64,000 nucleotides of DNA from Haloimpatiens sp042688525 (GTDB lineage Bacteria; Bacillota; Clostridia; Clostridiales; Clostridiaceae). Position numbers and translations under genes: made by a program. The notes under the pieces are model-generated. The model did no database searches, was not told where the DNA came from, and saw only the letters and a program-made list of their open reading frames with translations. Each line of letters begins with the position of its first letter. Position 1 is the first letter of the stretch. The stretch spans positions 3,906,001 to 3,970,000 of the forward strand of contig NZ_JBHWAB010000001.1 of NCBI RefSeq assembly GCF_042688525.2, given 5' to 3'. Of the stretch, positions 1-8,520 are shown piece by piece.

Positions 1-756
1 TCATCTGGAAAAAAAGATCTAATAGTTATAGATACTACAATTAGTAAAAATCAAAAACTTATATTGAATAAAAAATTTTTTTGGATTCCTATTTTAATTA
101 TACTATTAAATTTAATCATCGTACTTATGAAATACAATAATATTCCAAGTACGTCTCCTACGACTTATACTAATAATGGTTATTTATATTCTTGGACAAA
201 AAAATCATTGCTTACTTTTTTACTAATTCCATTTTCAGAAATAGAATTCACTATTTTCTTAAATTATATATATAATTTAATTATGGAATCAAAAGAAATA
301 TTGGTTTTTTCAAATATAGACATAGAAAATAAAATTAATACACTTTATACTCTTTGGTCAAAAAATTTACTAATAAATTCATTTTTGATAAATTTATTAT
401 TTTTAACAACTAGTATTTCTAACTTAGGTTTTATTAATATAAAATATAATAATATGCTTATAATTATGATTACTTTTATAATTTTTATTTATAGTGCTAC
501 ATTAAGTTTCTATACTGGCAAAAAACTACATAAATTTAAAAGTTTTATTACAACTACTAATGTAGACGAAGATATATATTGGCTTATGGGTTATATATAC
601 TATAATCCAAATGATAAGCGTTTATGGGTACCTAAAAGACTGGGTATTGGTTGGACTCTTAATATATACAAGCCTATTGGAAAAATATTTATTATTGTAA
701 TAACAACTTGTATCCTTCTTACTTTTATATTACTTTCTAGAATTCCTAATTTTTAA
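1..756 (+). CDS. membrane protein with C-terminal DUF5808 motif, 5' truncated
   Basis: The reading frame is open from base 1, so the gene begins left of the window; a TTG at 64 has no ribosome site and is not a believable start. The visible part has several hydrophobic segments (near the start, around 215-290, 390-440, 460-510 and at the 3' end), so it is an integral membrane protein. Close to the C-terminus it carries RLWVPKRLGIGWTLN, the pattern I associate with DUF5808, usually found at the end of DUF1648-type membrane proteins. The missing N-terminus probably holds the DUF1648 part. The function of the family is not established. The family call comes from the short motif and is moderately sure; the truncation is certain. 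Confidence 0.7.
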   Translation, partial: SSGKKDLIVIDTTISKNQKLILNKKFFWIPILIILLNLIIVLMKYNNIPSTSPTTYTNNGYLYSWTKKSLLTFLLIPFSEIEFTIFLNYIYNLIMESKEILVFSNIDIENKINTLYTLWSKNLLINSFLINLLFLTTSISNLGFINIKYNNMLIIMITFIIFIYSATLSFYTGKKLHKFKSFITTTNVDEDIYWLMGYIYYNPNDKRLWVPKRLGIGWTLNIYKPIGKIFIIVITTCILLTFILLSRIPNF

Positions 757-952
757 AAATTAAAGACCATAAACAGTTTATACTACTGAATATGATCTCT
801 ATATGGAGAAAATTATCCATAATAAATTCTAATACAAACTACAAAATTAAAACACAAAGCCATTTATTTTTTTATTATATTATATTCATCTTCACTCCAA
901 ATAGTTACACATCAAAATTAAAATTATGTTAAAAATAATATATTTTTAACAT

Positions 953-998
953 AAAAAAATATACCTATCTAAAAATATTTTAGACGGGTATATTTTTT
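953..998 (-). terminator. intrinsic terminator downstream of the YkuS-like gene
   Basis: Imperfect hairpin with arms built on AAATATACC and GGTATATTT and runs of A and T on both sides. It lies just past the end of the YkuS-like gene and could also stop transcription arriving from the left. The rest of 757-1021 shows nothing else. Confidence 0.65.
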
Positions 999-1021
999 AA
1001 ATCAATATAAGTATACAATTA

Positions 1022-1282
1022 TTACATCATTTTATTTTCCATTTGCGATTTAACTTCCTCAGGTGTCATTCCATGTGCTGAAATCACAGGAACTTCAGTT
1101 ATAGCATCTTCCATTCCCATCATATTTTCATCTTCACCTGTTATAATTACAGCATCAAATTTATTAAAATATGCTGAATCGTTCATTTCCTTACTTGTAA
1201 ATTCACTTACTTTATATCCATCTTCTGATAAAAATTGTTTTACTGGTCTTAGTCCTTTTTCAACAGCAACTCTTTTTTTCAT
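1022..1282 (-). CDS. UPF0180 (YkuS-like) family protein
   Basis: An 86-residue soluble protein. The start MKKRVAVEKGL and the central stretch DAVIITGEDENMMGMED fit the UPF0180 family, of which B. subtilis YkuS is a member; its biochemical role is unknown. The start is well supported: CTAAGGAGGAGTGATATTTC directly precedes the ATG. It is apparently monocistronic, with a terminator-like hairpin shortly downstream and a pseudogene scrap upstream. No catalytic motif is visible. Assignment rests on overall sequence pattern and size, which match the family (about 80-90 residues). Confidence 0.75.
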   Translation of the reverse strand: MKKRVAVEKGLRPVKQFLSEDGYKVSEFTSKEMNDSAYFNKFDAVIITGEDENMMGMEDAITEVPVISAHGMTPEEVKSQMENKMM

Positions 1283-1360
1283 GAAATATCACTCCTCCTT
1301 AGAAGTTATTATTTCCTTTTTTATAATCCATATACACTGTATAGTTACTTGACCTACTAG

Positions 1361-1513
1361 TTACTGTAAAAATAATTTTCTAGCCTCTAACATCCTCTGA
1401 ACGCCCGTTATAAAAACCATTATTGAAAATATAACTATAATAATTGCTGCATATTTAGTTAATAAAATCATTAATGTAAATAAAATAAATCCTTCTGTTC
1501 TTTCTGCAACTCC
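1361..1513 (-). pseudogene. C-terminal scrap of a CDP-alcohol phosphatidyltransferase-like membrane protein
   Basis: On the - strand a 50-codon frame opens directly after a stop codon (TAA at 1514-1516) and reads GVAERTEGFILFTLMILL, followed by a second hydrophobic stretch and the basic tail ARKLFLQ. An ERTE-type motif followed by two membrane spans and a basic end resembles the C-terminus of CDP-alcohol phosphatidyltransferases (PgsA/YnjF group). There is no start codon with a ribosome site and no N-terminal catalytic motif, so it looks like the remnant of a deleted gene between the ferredoxin and YkuS-like genes. The family assignment is tentative; the lack of a usable start is plain. Confidence 0.45.
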
Positions 1514-1542
1514 TTATTGATAATAAAAAGATTTTTTAGAAC

Positions 1543-1574
1543 ATAAAAAAAGACCGCCAAAGCGATCTTTTTTC
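1543..1574 (-). terminator. terminator of the ferredoxin gene
   Basis: A nine-pair stem (AAAGATCGC with GCGGTCTTT, one G-U pair) and four-base loop, followed on the - strand by a T run. It starts about 13 bases after the ferredoxin stop codon. Confidence 0.85.
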
Positions 1575-1586
1575 TATGTTCTTATA

Positions 1587-1757
1587 TTAGTCTTGAACTG
1601 GTGCTCCTACTGGACAAACATTTGCACAGTTTCCACAATCAATGCAAGTATCTGCATCTATAACGTATTGAGTATCTCCTTGGCTTATAGCGTTAACTGG
1701 ACATTCTGAAGCACATGCTCCACAGCTTACGCAAGCATCTGTAATTTTATATGCCAT
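1587..1757 (-). CDS. 2[4Fe-4S] ferredoxin, 56 aa
   Basis: Clostridial-type small ferredoxin: a soluble low-potential electron carrier used by hydrogenase, pyruvate:ferredoxin oxidoreductase and similar enzymes. The protein starts MAYKITDACVSCGACASECP and carries two copies of CxxCxxCxxxCP (first ligands Cys9, 12, 15, 19; second Cys38, 41, 44, 48), so it holds two [4Fe-4S] clusters. Its length of 56 residues is typical. A ribosome site (AAGGAGG) sits 8 bases before the ATG. It stands alone, with its own terminator downstream. Confidence 0.95.
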   Translation of the reverse strand: MAYKITDACVSCGACASECPVNAISQGDTQYVIDADTCIDCGNCANVCPVGAPVQD

Positions 1758-1839
1758 TTGCTACACCTCCTTAAAATTTTGGATAAAATATCATCCACAG
1801 TTTATTTTATCACGTTTTTTTATATTTTAAAAGATACTT

Positions 1840-2043
1840 TTAAATAATAGTATATCCTAAATTTTCTATACACTCACTCATTGCTTCTTCATTTATAAAA
1901 TAATTATCATATACGACTTCTACAACACCGTTTTCTTTATTTATTTGACATGCTACAATTCCTTCATAATTTGTAATCGCATTTTTAATTTTCATAACAT
2001 CCTTATTATTTTTTATACTAGAAATTTTAAATATGGACTTCAT
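1840..2043 (-). CDS. heavy-metal-associated (HMA)-fold protein without CxxC
   Basis: A 67-residue protein whose alternation of strands and helices (MKSIFKISSIKNNKDVMKIK, then GIVACQINKENGVVEVVYDN, ending ECIENLGYTI) looks like a ferredoxin-like HMA domain as in copper chaperones. The usual metal-binding GMxCxxC loop is replaced by SSIKNNKD, so canonical copper binding is unlikely. Start supported by GGGAGGATATGTT before the ATG. It follows ricT by 12 bases and is probably the last gene of the tmk-holB-ricT operon. Role unknown. Confidence 0.6.
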   Translation of the reverse strand: MKSIFKISSIKNNKDVMKIKNAITNYEGIVACQINKENGVVEVVYDNYFINEEAMSECIENLGYTII

Positions 2044-2055
2044 AACATATCCTCC

Positions 2056-2961
2056 CTAGTTTTCTTTAAATAATTCTTTAATGATTTTCTTATCCTCTTC
2101 ATTATTTATTTCCATGTTTATTTCTTCATCTTTAACATCATCTTCATATTCACCAGATATAAGTTTTATTTCTTTAATAGGTATTTCTTTTACTATTTCA
2201 TCATCATCAGTTTGTATTTTTACCTTTACATTTTCCTTTACAACAGAATTTCCTATTACTTCTCCTTTTCCATAAGAACTATCTACTAAAGACCCTACTT
2301 TTGGAAGTTTCCTTCTTATTTCTAAATAATTTTTTTGTTCATAATTTAAGCAGCACATAAGTCTTCCGCATATACCTGATATTTTAGCTGGGTTTAAAGA
2401 AAGATTCTGTTCTTTAGCCATTTTTATTGATACTGGTTCAAAATCACCAAGAAAAGTTGCACAGCAAAGAGGTCTACCACATGGTCCAAGTCCACCCACC
2501 ATTTTTGCTTCATCTCTTACCCCTATTTGTCTTAATTCTATTCTTGTTCTGAATACAGATGCTAAGTCTTTTACTAACTCTCTAAAATCCACTCTTCCGT
2601 CTGCAGTAAAATAAAAAATAACTTTATTATTATCAAAAGTATATTCTACATCTATGAGTTTCATATCAAGCTCATGTTTTTTTATCTTATCTATACAAAT
2701 CTTAAAAGCATCTTTTTCTTTTCTTTTATTTTCTAAATTTTTCTCTACATCTTTTTCATCAGCTTTTTTTATTACACTTTTTAGTGGAGCCACAATTTTA
2801 TCTTCTTCTATTTGCCTATTAGGAATTACACACTGCCCAAATTCTATACCTCTTGCAGTTTCTACTAATACCTTATCTCCTACCTGTAATTGTAATTCAG
2901 CAGGATCAAAATAATAAATCTTACCTACTCTTCTAAAACGTATACCTACAACTGTTACCAT
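2056..2961 (-). CDS. ricT: RicT/YaaT, PSP1-domain protein of the Ric (YlbF-YmcA-YaaT) complex
   Basis: 301 residues with the PSP1 core in the centre. In Bacillus, RicT joins RicA and RicF in a cytoplasmic complex that carries iron-sulfur clusters and affects RNase Y-dependent mRNA processing, sporulation and competence. Key cysteines are visible: Cys161, Cys166-167, Cys198 and Cys203-204, in GLGPCGRPLCCATF and SGICGRLMCCLNYE, the conserved cysteine signature of the family. The acidic C-terminal tail (about 270-301) is variable. Start: AGGAGGTTTAAT before ATG. It begins one base after the holB stop, as in the Bacillus holB-yaaT pair. Confidence 0.9.
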   Translation of the reverse strand: MVTVVGIRFRRVGKIYYFDPAELQLQVGDKVLVETARGIEFGQCVIPNRQIEEDKIVAPLKSVIKKADEKDVEKNLENKRKEKDAFKICIDKIKKHELDMKLIDVEYTFDNNKVIFYFTADGRVDFRELVKDLASVFRTRIELRQIGVRDEAKMVGGLGPCGRPLCCATFLGDFEPVSIKMAKEQNLSLNPAKISGICGRLMCCLNYEQKNYLEIRRKLPKVGSLVDSSYGKGEVIGNSVVKENVKVKIQTDDDEIVKEIPIKEIKLISGEYEDDVKDEEINMEINNEEDKKIIKELFKEN

Positions 2962-2962
2962 A

Positions 2963-3907
2963 TTAAACCTCCTGTATTTTCAAAAGCATGACATCAAAAA
3001 CCAACGCTAAATTTACATTTTTATTTAAACTATCAATGGCTTCCTTAATAATATCTATAATATCATTTAATTTCTTAAAGGAAAATATTCTCGTAATTTC
3101 TTCTATTTCTTTATATTTATCTTTATTTATTATAAGTTCCTTATTACTTGTTTCTTTATAAATCATAGCATCTCTAATATATACTAACATACAATTTAAT
3201 ATTTCTTCCCAACTTTCTTTAAATTCTAAGAAAAAGCTGTCATACTCTAATGCTTTTAATTCATTAACTTTTGTAATGTTAGTAAAAATATCTATAGTCT
3301 TATCTCTTATTTCATTAAAAATTTTATCATCTAAAAACTTTTCTGCTCTTCCTGGAATACCATTGCTAAATGCTATTACTGATTTTATTTTATCTTCACT
3401 TAAATTGTTATATTTTCTTTTTAAGTATTTATAAATTTCTTCTTCAGTTAAACTTTTCAGTTTATGAATTTGACATCTAGACTTTATTGTATCTAATAAA
3501 ACTTCAAGATTTTCACAAAGTAAAATTATAAAAACACCTTTTGGTGGTTCTTCTATTGTCTTTAAAAAAGCATTTTGTGCTTGTATAGTCATTTTATGTG
3601 CTTCATATACTATTATTACCTTTTTATCTCCCTCATATGGCTTTCTATTTATTTCTTCTGTTAACTCTCTTACTTGTTCTACTCCTATACTTTTTCTATT
3701 TTTAGGCACCTTCCATTTCACTATATCTGGATAATCTATTTCTCTTACTTTTCCTAAAATTTTCATAGCCATATTTTCAGCTAAAATACTCTTACCAATG
3801 CCATCTTCTCCAACTAGTAAATGTGCATGAGCAAATTTGCTATTCTCTATTGATCTTATTACTTGTGCTTTTATATTTTCATGTCCTATTATATTTTCAA
3901 AACTCAT
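2963..3907 (-). CDS. holB: DNA polymerase III subunit delta prime
   Basis: Clamp-loader subunit of the replicative polymerase. 314 residues with an AAA+ fold: a Walker A-like GEDGIGKS at residues 33-40 and the sensor-type SRC motif (DTIKSRCQIHKL) in the middle, followed by a helical C-terminal collar region. The four-cysteine zinc module found in many delta-prime proteins is absent from its usual place after the Walker A region. The ribosome site GGAGG sits 6 bases before the ATG. Position between darA and ricT matches the Bacillus order yaaQ-holB-yaaT. Confidence 0.9.
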   Translation of the reverse strand: MSFENIIGHENIKAQVIRSIENSKFAHAHLLVGEDGIGKSILAENMAMKILGKVREIDYPDIVKWKVPKNRKSIGVEQVRELTEEINRKPYEGDKKVIIVYEAHKMTIQAQNAFLKTIEEPPKGVFIILLCENLEVLLDTIKSRCQIHKLKSLTEEEIYKYLKRKYNNLSEDKIKSVIAFSNGIPGRAEKFLDDKIFNEIRDKTIDIFTNITKVNELKALEYDSFFLEFKESWEEILNCMLVYIRDAMIYKETSNKELIINKDKYKEIEEITRIFSFKKLNDIIDIIKEAIDSLNKNVNLALVFDVMLLKIQEV

Positions 3908-3925
3908 TGAATACCTCCATAAGCA

Positions 3926-4255
3926 TCATATTTTTAGATACTTATCTACATCTACTACAAATACTGTAGCTCCTCCAATTTCAACTTCTACTGGATATGG
4001 CACGTATACTCCTGTTGACCCTGCTACTGGTGATGGTGATGTAACAATTTGTTTTCTTGTTTTACATTCTTTCTTTATTATGTCTAACACATCTTCAACT
4101 TTTTCCTTTTCTACTCCTATTAAAAGAGTAGTATTTCCAGCCTTTAAAAACCCTCCAGTAGTTGCAAGTTTAGTCACCCTATAATCTTTTTCTGTTATTG
4201 ATTCTATCAAATCTGCCGCTACATCATCTTGTACTATCGTTATTATTAACTTCAT
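3926..4255 (-). CDS. darA: cyclic-di-AMP receptor DarA (PstA/YaaQ)
   Basis: PII-like small protein that binds cyclic-di-AMP. Starting at the second methionine gives 109 residues, the usual length: GGGGG lies 7 bases before this ATG, whereas the ATG at 4261 abuts the ribosome site. Typical pieces are MKLIITIVQDD at the start, TTGGFLKAGNTTLLIGVE in the middle and SPSPVAGSTGVYVPYPVEVE near the end, which belong to the trimeric receptor's nucleotide-binding loops. It sits between tmk and holB, a conserved Firmicute neighbourhood. Downstream effectors are not known from the sequence. Confidence 0.9.
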   Translation of the reverse strand: MKLIITIVQDDVAADLIESITEKDYRVTKLATTGGFLKAGNTTLLIGVEKEKVEDVLDIIKKECKTRKQIVTSPSPVAGSTGVYVPYPVEVEIGGATVFVVDVDKYLKI

Positions 4256-4331
4256 AAACATACCCCCTAATTATTTTTATCATACTTATTTTAAACATAT
4301 GTCATTTACATTTTTACTTATTATATTCTTA

Positions 4332-4958
4332 TTACTTATTTTTTATAAGTGAATCCACTATTTCTACTATTTGATTATGAACTTCTTTTACATTTTTATT
4401 GGCATTTACTAATTTAATTTTATCATAATTTTTAGATATATCTAAATATCCATTAAATACTTTTTCATGAAATTTATTTCCACTGTTTTCTAATCTATCT
4501 AAAGTCTTTTGCTTATACTTTCTTTTAAGTCCTTCTTCATACGGTATTGTAAGCATAATCGTTAAATCTGGTTCTAATCCTTCTAACGCAGCTTGATTTA
4601 TATATTTTATTTTTTCTATACCTAACTCCCTACCTATTCCTTGATAAACTATAGAAGAAAGTACAAATCTATCACAAATTACTATTTTACCTTCTTCTAT
4701 TGATGGTTTAATAATTTCATTTACAAGTTGTGCACGAGATGCTGCATATAAAAGAGCCTCACACATATCACTCATTTCTGTATTTCTGTTATCTAATATT
4801 ATATTTCTTATCTTTTCACTTATTGGAGTTCCACCAGGTTCTCGTGTTTTTATAATTTCAAACCCTTTTTGTTTTAGATACTCTTCTAAAAGCTGAATCT
4901 GTGTTGTTTTTCCTGATCCATCTGGTCCTTCTAAAGTTATCAATAGTCCTTTTTTCAT
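4332..4958 (-). CDS. tmk: thymidylate kinase
   Basis: Converts dTMP to dTDP with ATP in dTTP synthesis; cytoplasmic. 208 residues, normal size. Visible motifs: P-loop GPDGSGKTTQ (10-19), REPGGTPISEKIR (substrate binding), CDRFVLSSIVYQG (DR motif) and a LID region with KRKYKQKTLDRLE. Start has GGAGG 8 bases upstream. It lies in the leftward gin-yaaO-tmk-darA-holB-ricT cluster, the same order as in Bacillus. Confidence 0.95.
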   Translation of the reverse strand: MKKGLLITLEGPDGSGKTTQIQLLEEYLKQKGFEIIKTREPGGTPISEKIRNIILDNRNTEMSDMCEALLYAASRAQLVNEIIKPSIEEGKIVICDRFVLSSIVYQGIGRELGIEKIKYINQAALEGLEPDLTIMLTIPYEEGLKRKYKQKTLDRLENSGNKFHEKVFNGYLDISKNYDKIKLVNANKNVKEVHNQIVEIVDSLIKNK

Positions 4959-4991
4959 ATGTATTCCTCCAATTAATTATTAATACATTAG

Positions 4992-6419
4992 TTATTCCTT
5001 AACTATATCTATAGTTCCACGCTCTTTATCTAATCCTAAAATAGTCATTCCATTTCTTATATTATATTTTATCACATCTATTGTATTCCCGCTTATTATT
5101 TCTCCTGGCATTATAAGTGGAATTCCTGGTGGATATGGTACTATAGAATTAGCACTTATTTTCCCTTCTGCTTTTTCAATTTTTATACTTACTTTCTTTT
5201 TATTCATAATTTCACAAGGTATAATTTTCATTATTGGAATATCATACTTTCTTGTCTCTATATACTTTTCTTCAATTAAATCCATAGGACATGTTTTCAA
5301 TGCTTCATATAATTTTTTAAGTTCCTTTTCTGTATTAAAAGGTGAAAAAATCAAAACTACATTTTGACTATCACTCATTTCAGCCTGTATTTTTTTTGTT
5401 CTTAGATATTCTAAAAGCTTATGTCCACTATAACCTTTTTCTACATTAATAACATATCTAGTAGTATCTATATCAAAATCATCATTTTGGATATCTTCTT
5501 TTCCTATAATATGAAATCTTGATAACGTATTTATCATACTTCTATAATGTGACAACATATCAATTAACTTTGTGTACGCAGCATCACCTTTTTCTTCAAG
5601 ATAATATCTAGCATATTCCATAGAACACATTAACATATATGATGGGCTTGTACTTAAAAATGCGCTCACATAAAAATCCACCTTATGTTCATCTACACTA
5701 TTTCCTATATGTAAATATGCTGTTTGTGTAAAACTAGGAAGAGTTTTATGACTACTCATTACTACCATATCCGCTCCTAATTCTATTGCATTTTTAGGTA
5801 ACAATTTATTTACTCCAAAATGTGCACCATGAGCAGAATCAACTAGTACCTTCATATTATACTTTTTGGCCTCTTTCACTATAACTCTTAAATCTGTACA
5901 AATACCATAATAATTAGGATATGTTATTATTATTCCTTTAGCATCACTATTTTTTTTAACTATCTGAAAAAAATGCTCCATATCTATTGAAAGAGGAGCA
6001 TTAAATTTATCATTTATTTTATTTTTTATATAAACAGGTTTTAATTTTCTCATTATTATTCCATTAAAAATTGATCTATGACAATTCCTTTCAACTATTA
6101 TCTTATCTCCTTCATTAAAGGCAGAAAATATCATAGCTAAATTACCACTAGTACTTCCATTGACTAGAAAATATGATTTTTTGCTTTTGTAATACTCACT
6201 CAAAAGTTCTTGAGACTCTTTTATTATTCCTTCAGCATTATGAAGATTATCAACACCTTCCACTTCAGTGATATCATATTTTAATAAATCCCTGCTTAAT
6301 GTTATTCCTTCTCTTGTTTGTAGAAAGCCTTTTCCATATTTATGCCCTGGCATGCAAAAAGATATATTTTTTTCTTTTATATAACTCGACACACCCTCTA
6401 TAAGCGGTAACCTTGACAA
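4992..6419 (-). CDS. PLP-dependent Orn/Lys/Arg decarboxylase family protein (YaaO-like)
   Basis: Fold-type I PLP enzyme related to arginine, lysine and ornithine decarboxylases; in Bacillus the neighbour of tmk is yaaO. About 475 residues. With the start chosen here the PLP lysine is K225 in SSHKTLPSF, with the cofactor aspartate in VDSAHGAHFG (D194) and the N-terminal PGHKYGKG typical of the family. I prefer the TTG at 6417-6419: AAAGGAGAGG lies about 10 bases upstream and the protein then begins LSRLPLIEG; the longer frame from 6473 adds 18 residues without a ribosome site. The start lies inside the end of gin (22-base overlap), suggesting translational coupling. Which amino acid is used cannot be read from the sequence. 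Confidence 0.85.
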   Translation of the reverse strand: MSRLPLIEGVSSYIKEKNISFCMPGHKYGKGFLQTREGITLSRDLLKYDITEVEGVDNLHNAEGIIKESQELLSEYYKSKKSYFLVNGSTSGNLAMIFSAFNEGDKIIVERNCHRSIFNGIIMRKLKPVYIKNKINDKFNAPLSIDMEHFFQIVKKNSDAKGIIITYPNYYGICTDLRVIVKEAKKYNMKVLVDSAHGAHFGVNKLLPKNAIELGADMVVMSSHKTLPSFTQTAYLHIGNSVDEHKVDFYVSAFLSTSPSYMLMCSMEYARYYLEEKGDAAYTKLIDMLSHYRSMINTLSRFHIIGKEDIQNDDFDIDTTRYVINVEKGYSGHKLLEYLRTKKIQAEMSDSQNVVLIFSPFNTEKELKKLYEALKTCPMDLIEEKYIETRKYDIPIMKIIPCEIMNKKKVSIKIEKAEGKISANSIVPYPPGIPLIMPGEIISGNTIDVIKYNIRNGMTILGLDKERGTIDIVKE

Positions 6420-6613
6420 CTTAAATCCTCTCCTTTTGTTACTATACCTTGAGTTATGGATTTTTTTATACAATTTTTATAATACTCATAAAAATCTGTA
6501 TCCATATCACATTCTATAATTTTCTCTTCACAATTTTTGCAAATTCCTCTACCGCTTATTATTATACCATTATTCAGAGGCTTTCCACATATAATACAAG
6601 TTCTTTTATTCAT
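6398..6613 (-). CDS. csfB: Gin/CsfB anti-sigma factor family protein
   Basis: 71 residues with two CxxC pairs, CIICGKPL (Cys6, Cys9) and CKNCEEKI (Cys25, Cys28), forming a zinc-binding knuckle, followed by a short helical tail. In Bacillus, Gin (CsfB) binds and inhibits sigma-G and sigma-E so that forespore and mother-cell programmes do not run at the wrong time. Ribosome site AAGGAGG precedes the ATG. It is the first gene of the cluster leading to tmk, as csfB is in Bacillus, which supports the call and implies a spore former. Confidence 0.85.
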   Translation of the reverse strand: MNKRTCIICGKPLNNGIIISGRGICKNCEEKIIECDMDTDFYEYYKNCIKKSITQGIVTKGEDLSCQGYRL

Positions 6614-6806
6614 AATATCCTCCTTAAAAAGTAATATTTCATTTCATTATTTACAATTATTGCCTCTTACACTATATTTTATTCAATACACTGTCCACTT
6701 TTATTTTGTCCATTTAAGTTTTCATACGACAAATATCTTACAAATTATTAGGGAATACTAAACAAATAGTTAAATAAACTAAAATTATGCGAAAGGGGTA
6801 AATAAA

Positions 6807-7964
6807 ATGAAACAAGAAATCATTACTTACTTAAGTACTTTAAAAAATGATTTATTTAAACTTGCTAGATACCTTTATAATAACCCTGAAGAAAGCTTTA
6901 AAGAATATAAAGCTTATAATTATATAATATCTCTTCTAAAAGAATATAACTTTGAAATAAAAGAAAATTACCTTGGAATAAATACTGCTTTTTATGCTCA
7001 ATATGGAAATAGTTATCCTAAAATATGTTATATATGTGAATATGATGCAGACCCATACAAAGGACATATTTCAGGTAATAATTTAGTTTCTACTATGTCC
7101 ATAGGTGCTGCCTTATCTCTTTCAAAAGTAATTTCTAAAACAGGAGGAAGTATAGTAGTATTAGGCTGTCCAGGTGAATATATAAATGGTTGTAAAACAA
7201 CTATGGTAAAACAAGGTACATTTGAAGATATTGATGTAGTTTTAATGGCTCATCCTCATGTTATAACAACTAACACCTTACCTTCTATGTCTGTTTTACC
7301 AGTAAAAATAAAATTTGATCTTGATAATAATACTCCTATTAATTGCTGTTCATCTTTAGATTCATGTATGCTTACACATAACTTCATTGATTTAGTAAAT
7401 AAAAATTTACCTAAAGGATACAAAATTCAAAATATCTTTACAAATGGAGTTTGTAATTCATACTCACTATATTCCAAATGTGAAAGTAATTATCTCATAA
7501 CTACTCCTAAAATAGAAAATAGTTATAAAATTTTAGAAATAATTAAATCTTTTATTTCATTGATAAGCAATATATTTGAATTAAAATGTAATATAAGTAT
7601 TTATCAACTTCCTTATGAGGAAATGATTCTAAATGAAAATCTCTGTCGAATATTTTCTCATAATTTAAAGGAATGCGGCATAATAAATATATCATCTTCC
7701 AATGAAACACTTCCAGGACTTAGTATAGGTAGCGTAAGTCATATACTTCCTTGTATAAACCCTTTTGTTTCTATAACTGAAAACGCCTCAATTGGTTATC
7801 CATCTCAAGCCTTTGGTAAAGAAACATTAAAAGATTTTGCAATAAATAATACAATGAAAACAATACAAGCACTTTCCCTTACAGGACTTGATCTTATTCA
7901 AAATGAAAATTTACTAAAAGAAATAAAACAAGAATTTAACCATAAGAAAAAGCAGGAAAAATAA
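6807..7964 (+). CDS. M20-family amidohydrolase homologue with degenerate metal site
   Basis: 385 residues with the layout of M20 aminoacylase/amidohydrolases. The landmarks align with family motifs but key residues differ. Where the family has EYDALPGIGHACGHN this protein has EYDADPYKGHISGNN (residues 78-92), so the Cys and His ligands are Ser89 and Asn91. The PAEE motif is PGEY (122-125), keeping the base Glu124 but not the next Glu. The C-terminal 'IHP' is INP (Asn318). AHPH (148-151) is kept. It may therefore be a binding or regulatory pseudoenzyme rather than a peptidase. Start: AAAGGGG 7 bases before ATG. Monocistronic, ending in a bidirectional terminator. Confidence 0.75.
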   Translation: MKQEIITYLSTLKNDLFKLARYLYNNPEESFKEYKAYNYIISLLKEYNFEIKENYLGINTAFYAQYGNSYPKICYICEYDADPYKGHISGNNLVSTMSIGAALSLSKVISKTGGSIVVLGCPGEYINGCKTTMVKQGTFEDIDVVLMAHPHVITTNTLPSMSVLPVKIKFDLDNNTPINCCSSLDSCMLTHNFIDLVNKNLPKGYKIQNIFTNGVCNSYSLYSKCESNYLITTPKIENSYKILEIIKSFISLISNIFELKCNISIYQLPYEEMILNENLCRIFSHNLKECGIINISSSNETLPGLSIGSVSHILPCINPFVSITENASIGYPSQAFGKETLKDFAINNTMKTIQALSLTGLDLIQNENLLKEIKQEFNHKKKQEK

Positions 7965-7979
7965 TTTCCTGCTTTTTTT
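7951..7979. terminator. bidirectional terminator between convergent genes
   Basis: Stem AGCAGGAAA/TTTCCTGCT with an A run before and a T run after. The stop codon of the M20 homologue lies in the loop; the opposing gene ends at 7993. Confidence 0.9.
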
Positions 7980-7992
7980 ATCACTTTCTATA

Positions 7993-8520
7993 CTATATTG
8001 AAATACTCAATCTATATTTTACATCAAAACATTCTTTATCTTTATTCATTATAAATTCCAATTTATCTACTAAATCAGCACTGGGCTCAAAATAAAACTT
8101 TCTAAATCCACTACCATCAAAATATACACAACAATACTTTTTTGAATTAAATAAAGAACAAATATATCTTCTATTACTTATAACATCATATCTTGATTTT
8201 AACTCACTTTTTTTACCTATAAATTTTATATCTTTAAATTTTATATTCTCTACTTCTATTTTAGAATCTCCTCGCAGTTTATGAATTATAAACTGATCAG
8301 CTATTATAGAATATTTATACTTAATGTTAGTCTTATATATTTCCGCCATAATGATTACTATCATAGCTATAGTAAAAAATACATCAAAGAGACCGCATAA
8401 AAAATCATTATCTATAAATAAACTTGAAACATATTTAGATATATAAATAAATATACACAAAATAAATATCAAACAAATTATCACAGGTAATTTTTTTCTT
8501 TCAATAATTTCTTTGTACAT
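7993..8520 (-). CDS. membrane protein of unknown function with a PH-like C-terminal part
   Basis: 175 residues that I do not recognise. Two membrane spans (about 13-32 and 42-60) are followed by a soluble beta-rich domain (from about 70) with alternating hydrophobic and basic residues (KYSIIADQFIIHKLRGDSKI, FKDIKFIGKKSELK), resembling the bacterial PH-like domain seen after a two-span hairpin. The ribosome site AAGAAGGTG lies 7-8 bases before the ATG. It is convergent with the M20 homologue and has no operon partner. A weak promoter (TTGACT, 17-base spacer, TATTTT) can be drawn upstream near 8580-8605. Confidence 0.55.
   Translation of the reverse strand: MYKEIIERKKLPVIICLIFILCIFIYISKYVSSLFIDNDFLCGLFDVFFTIAMIVIIMAEIYKTNIKYKYSIIADQFIIHKLRGDSKIEVENIKFKDIKFIGKKSELKSRYDVISNRRYICSLFNSKKYCCVYFDGSGFRKFYFEPSADLVDKLEFIMNKDKECFDVKYRLSISI

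Noticed and set aside
64..756. TTG at 64 as start of the first protein
   Set aside because: No ribosome site, and the frame is open to base 1; the gene is cut by the window edge.
2081..2914. Frames on the + strand opposite ricT
   Set aside because: Shadow frames rich in Ser/Phe/Leu, antisense to a clear gene and lacking ribosome sites; the same holds for the other frames opposite real genes.
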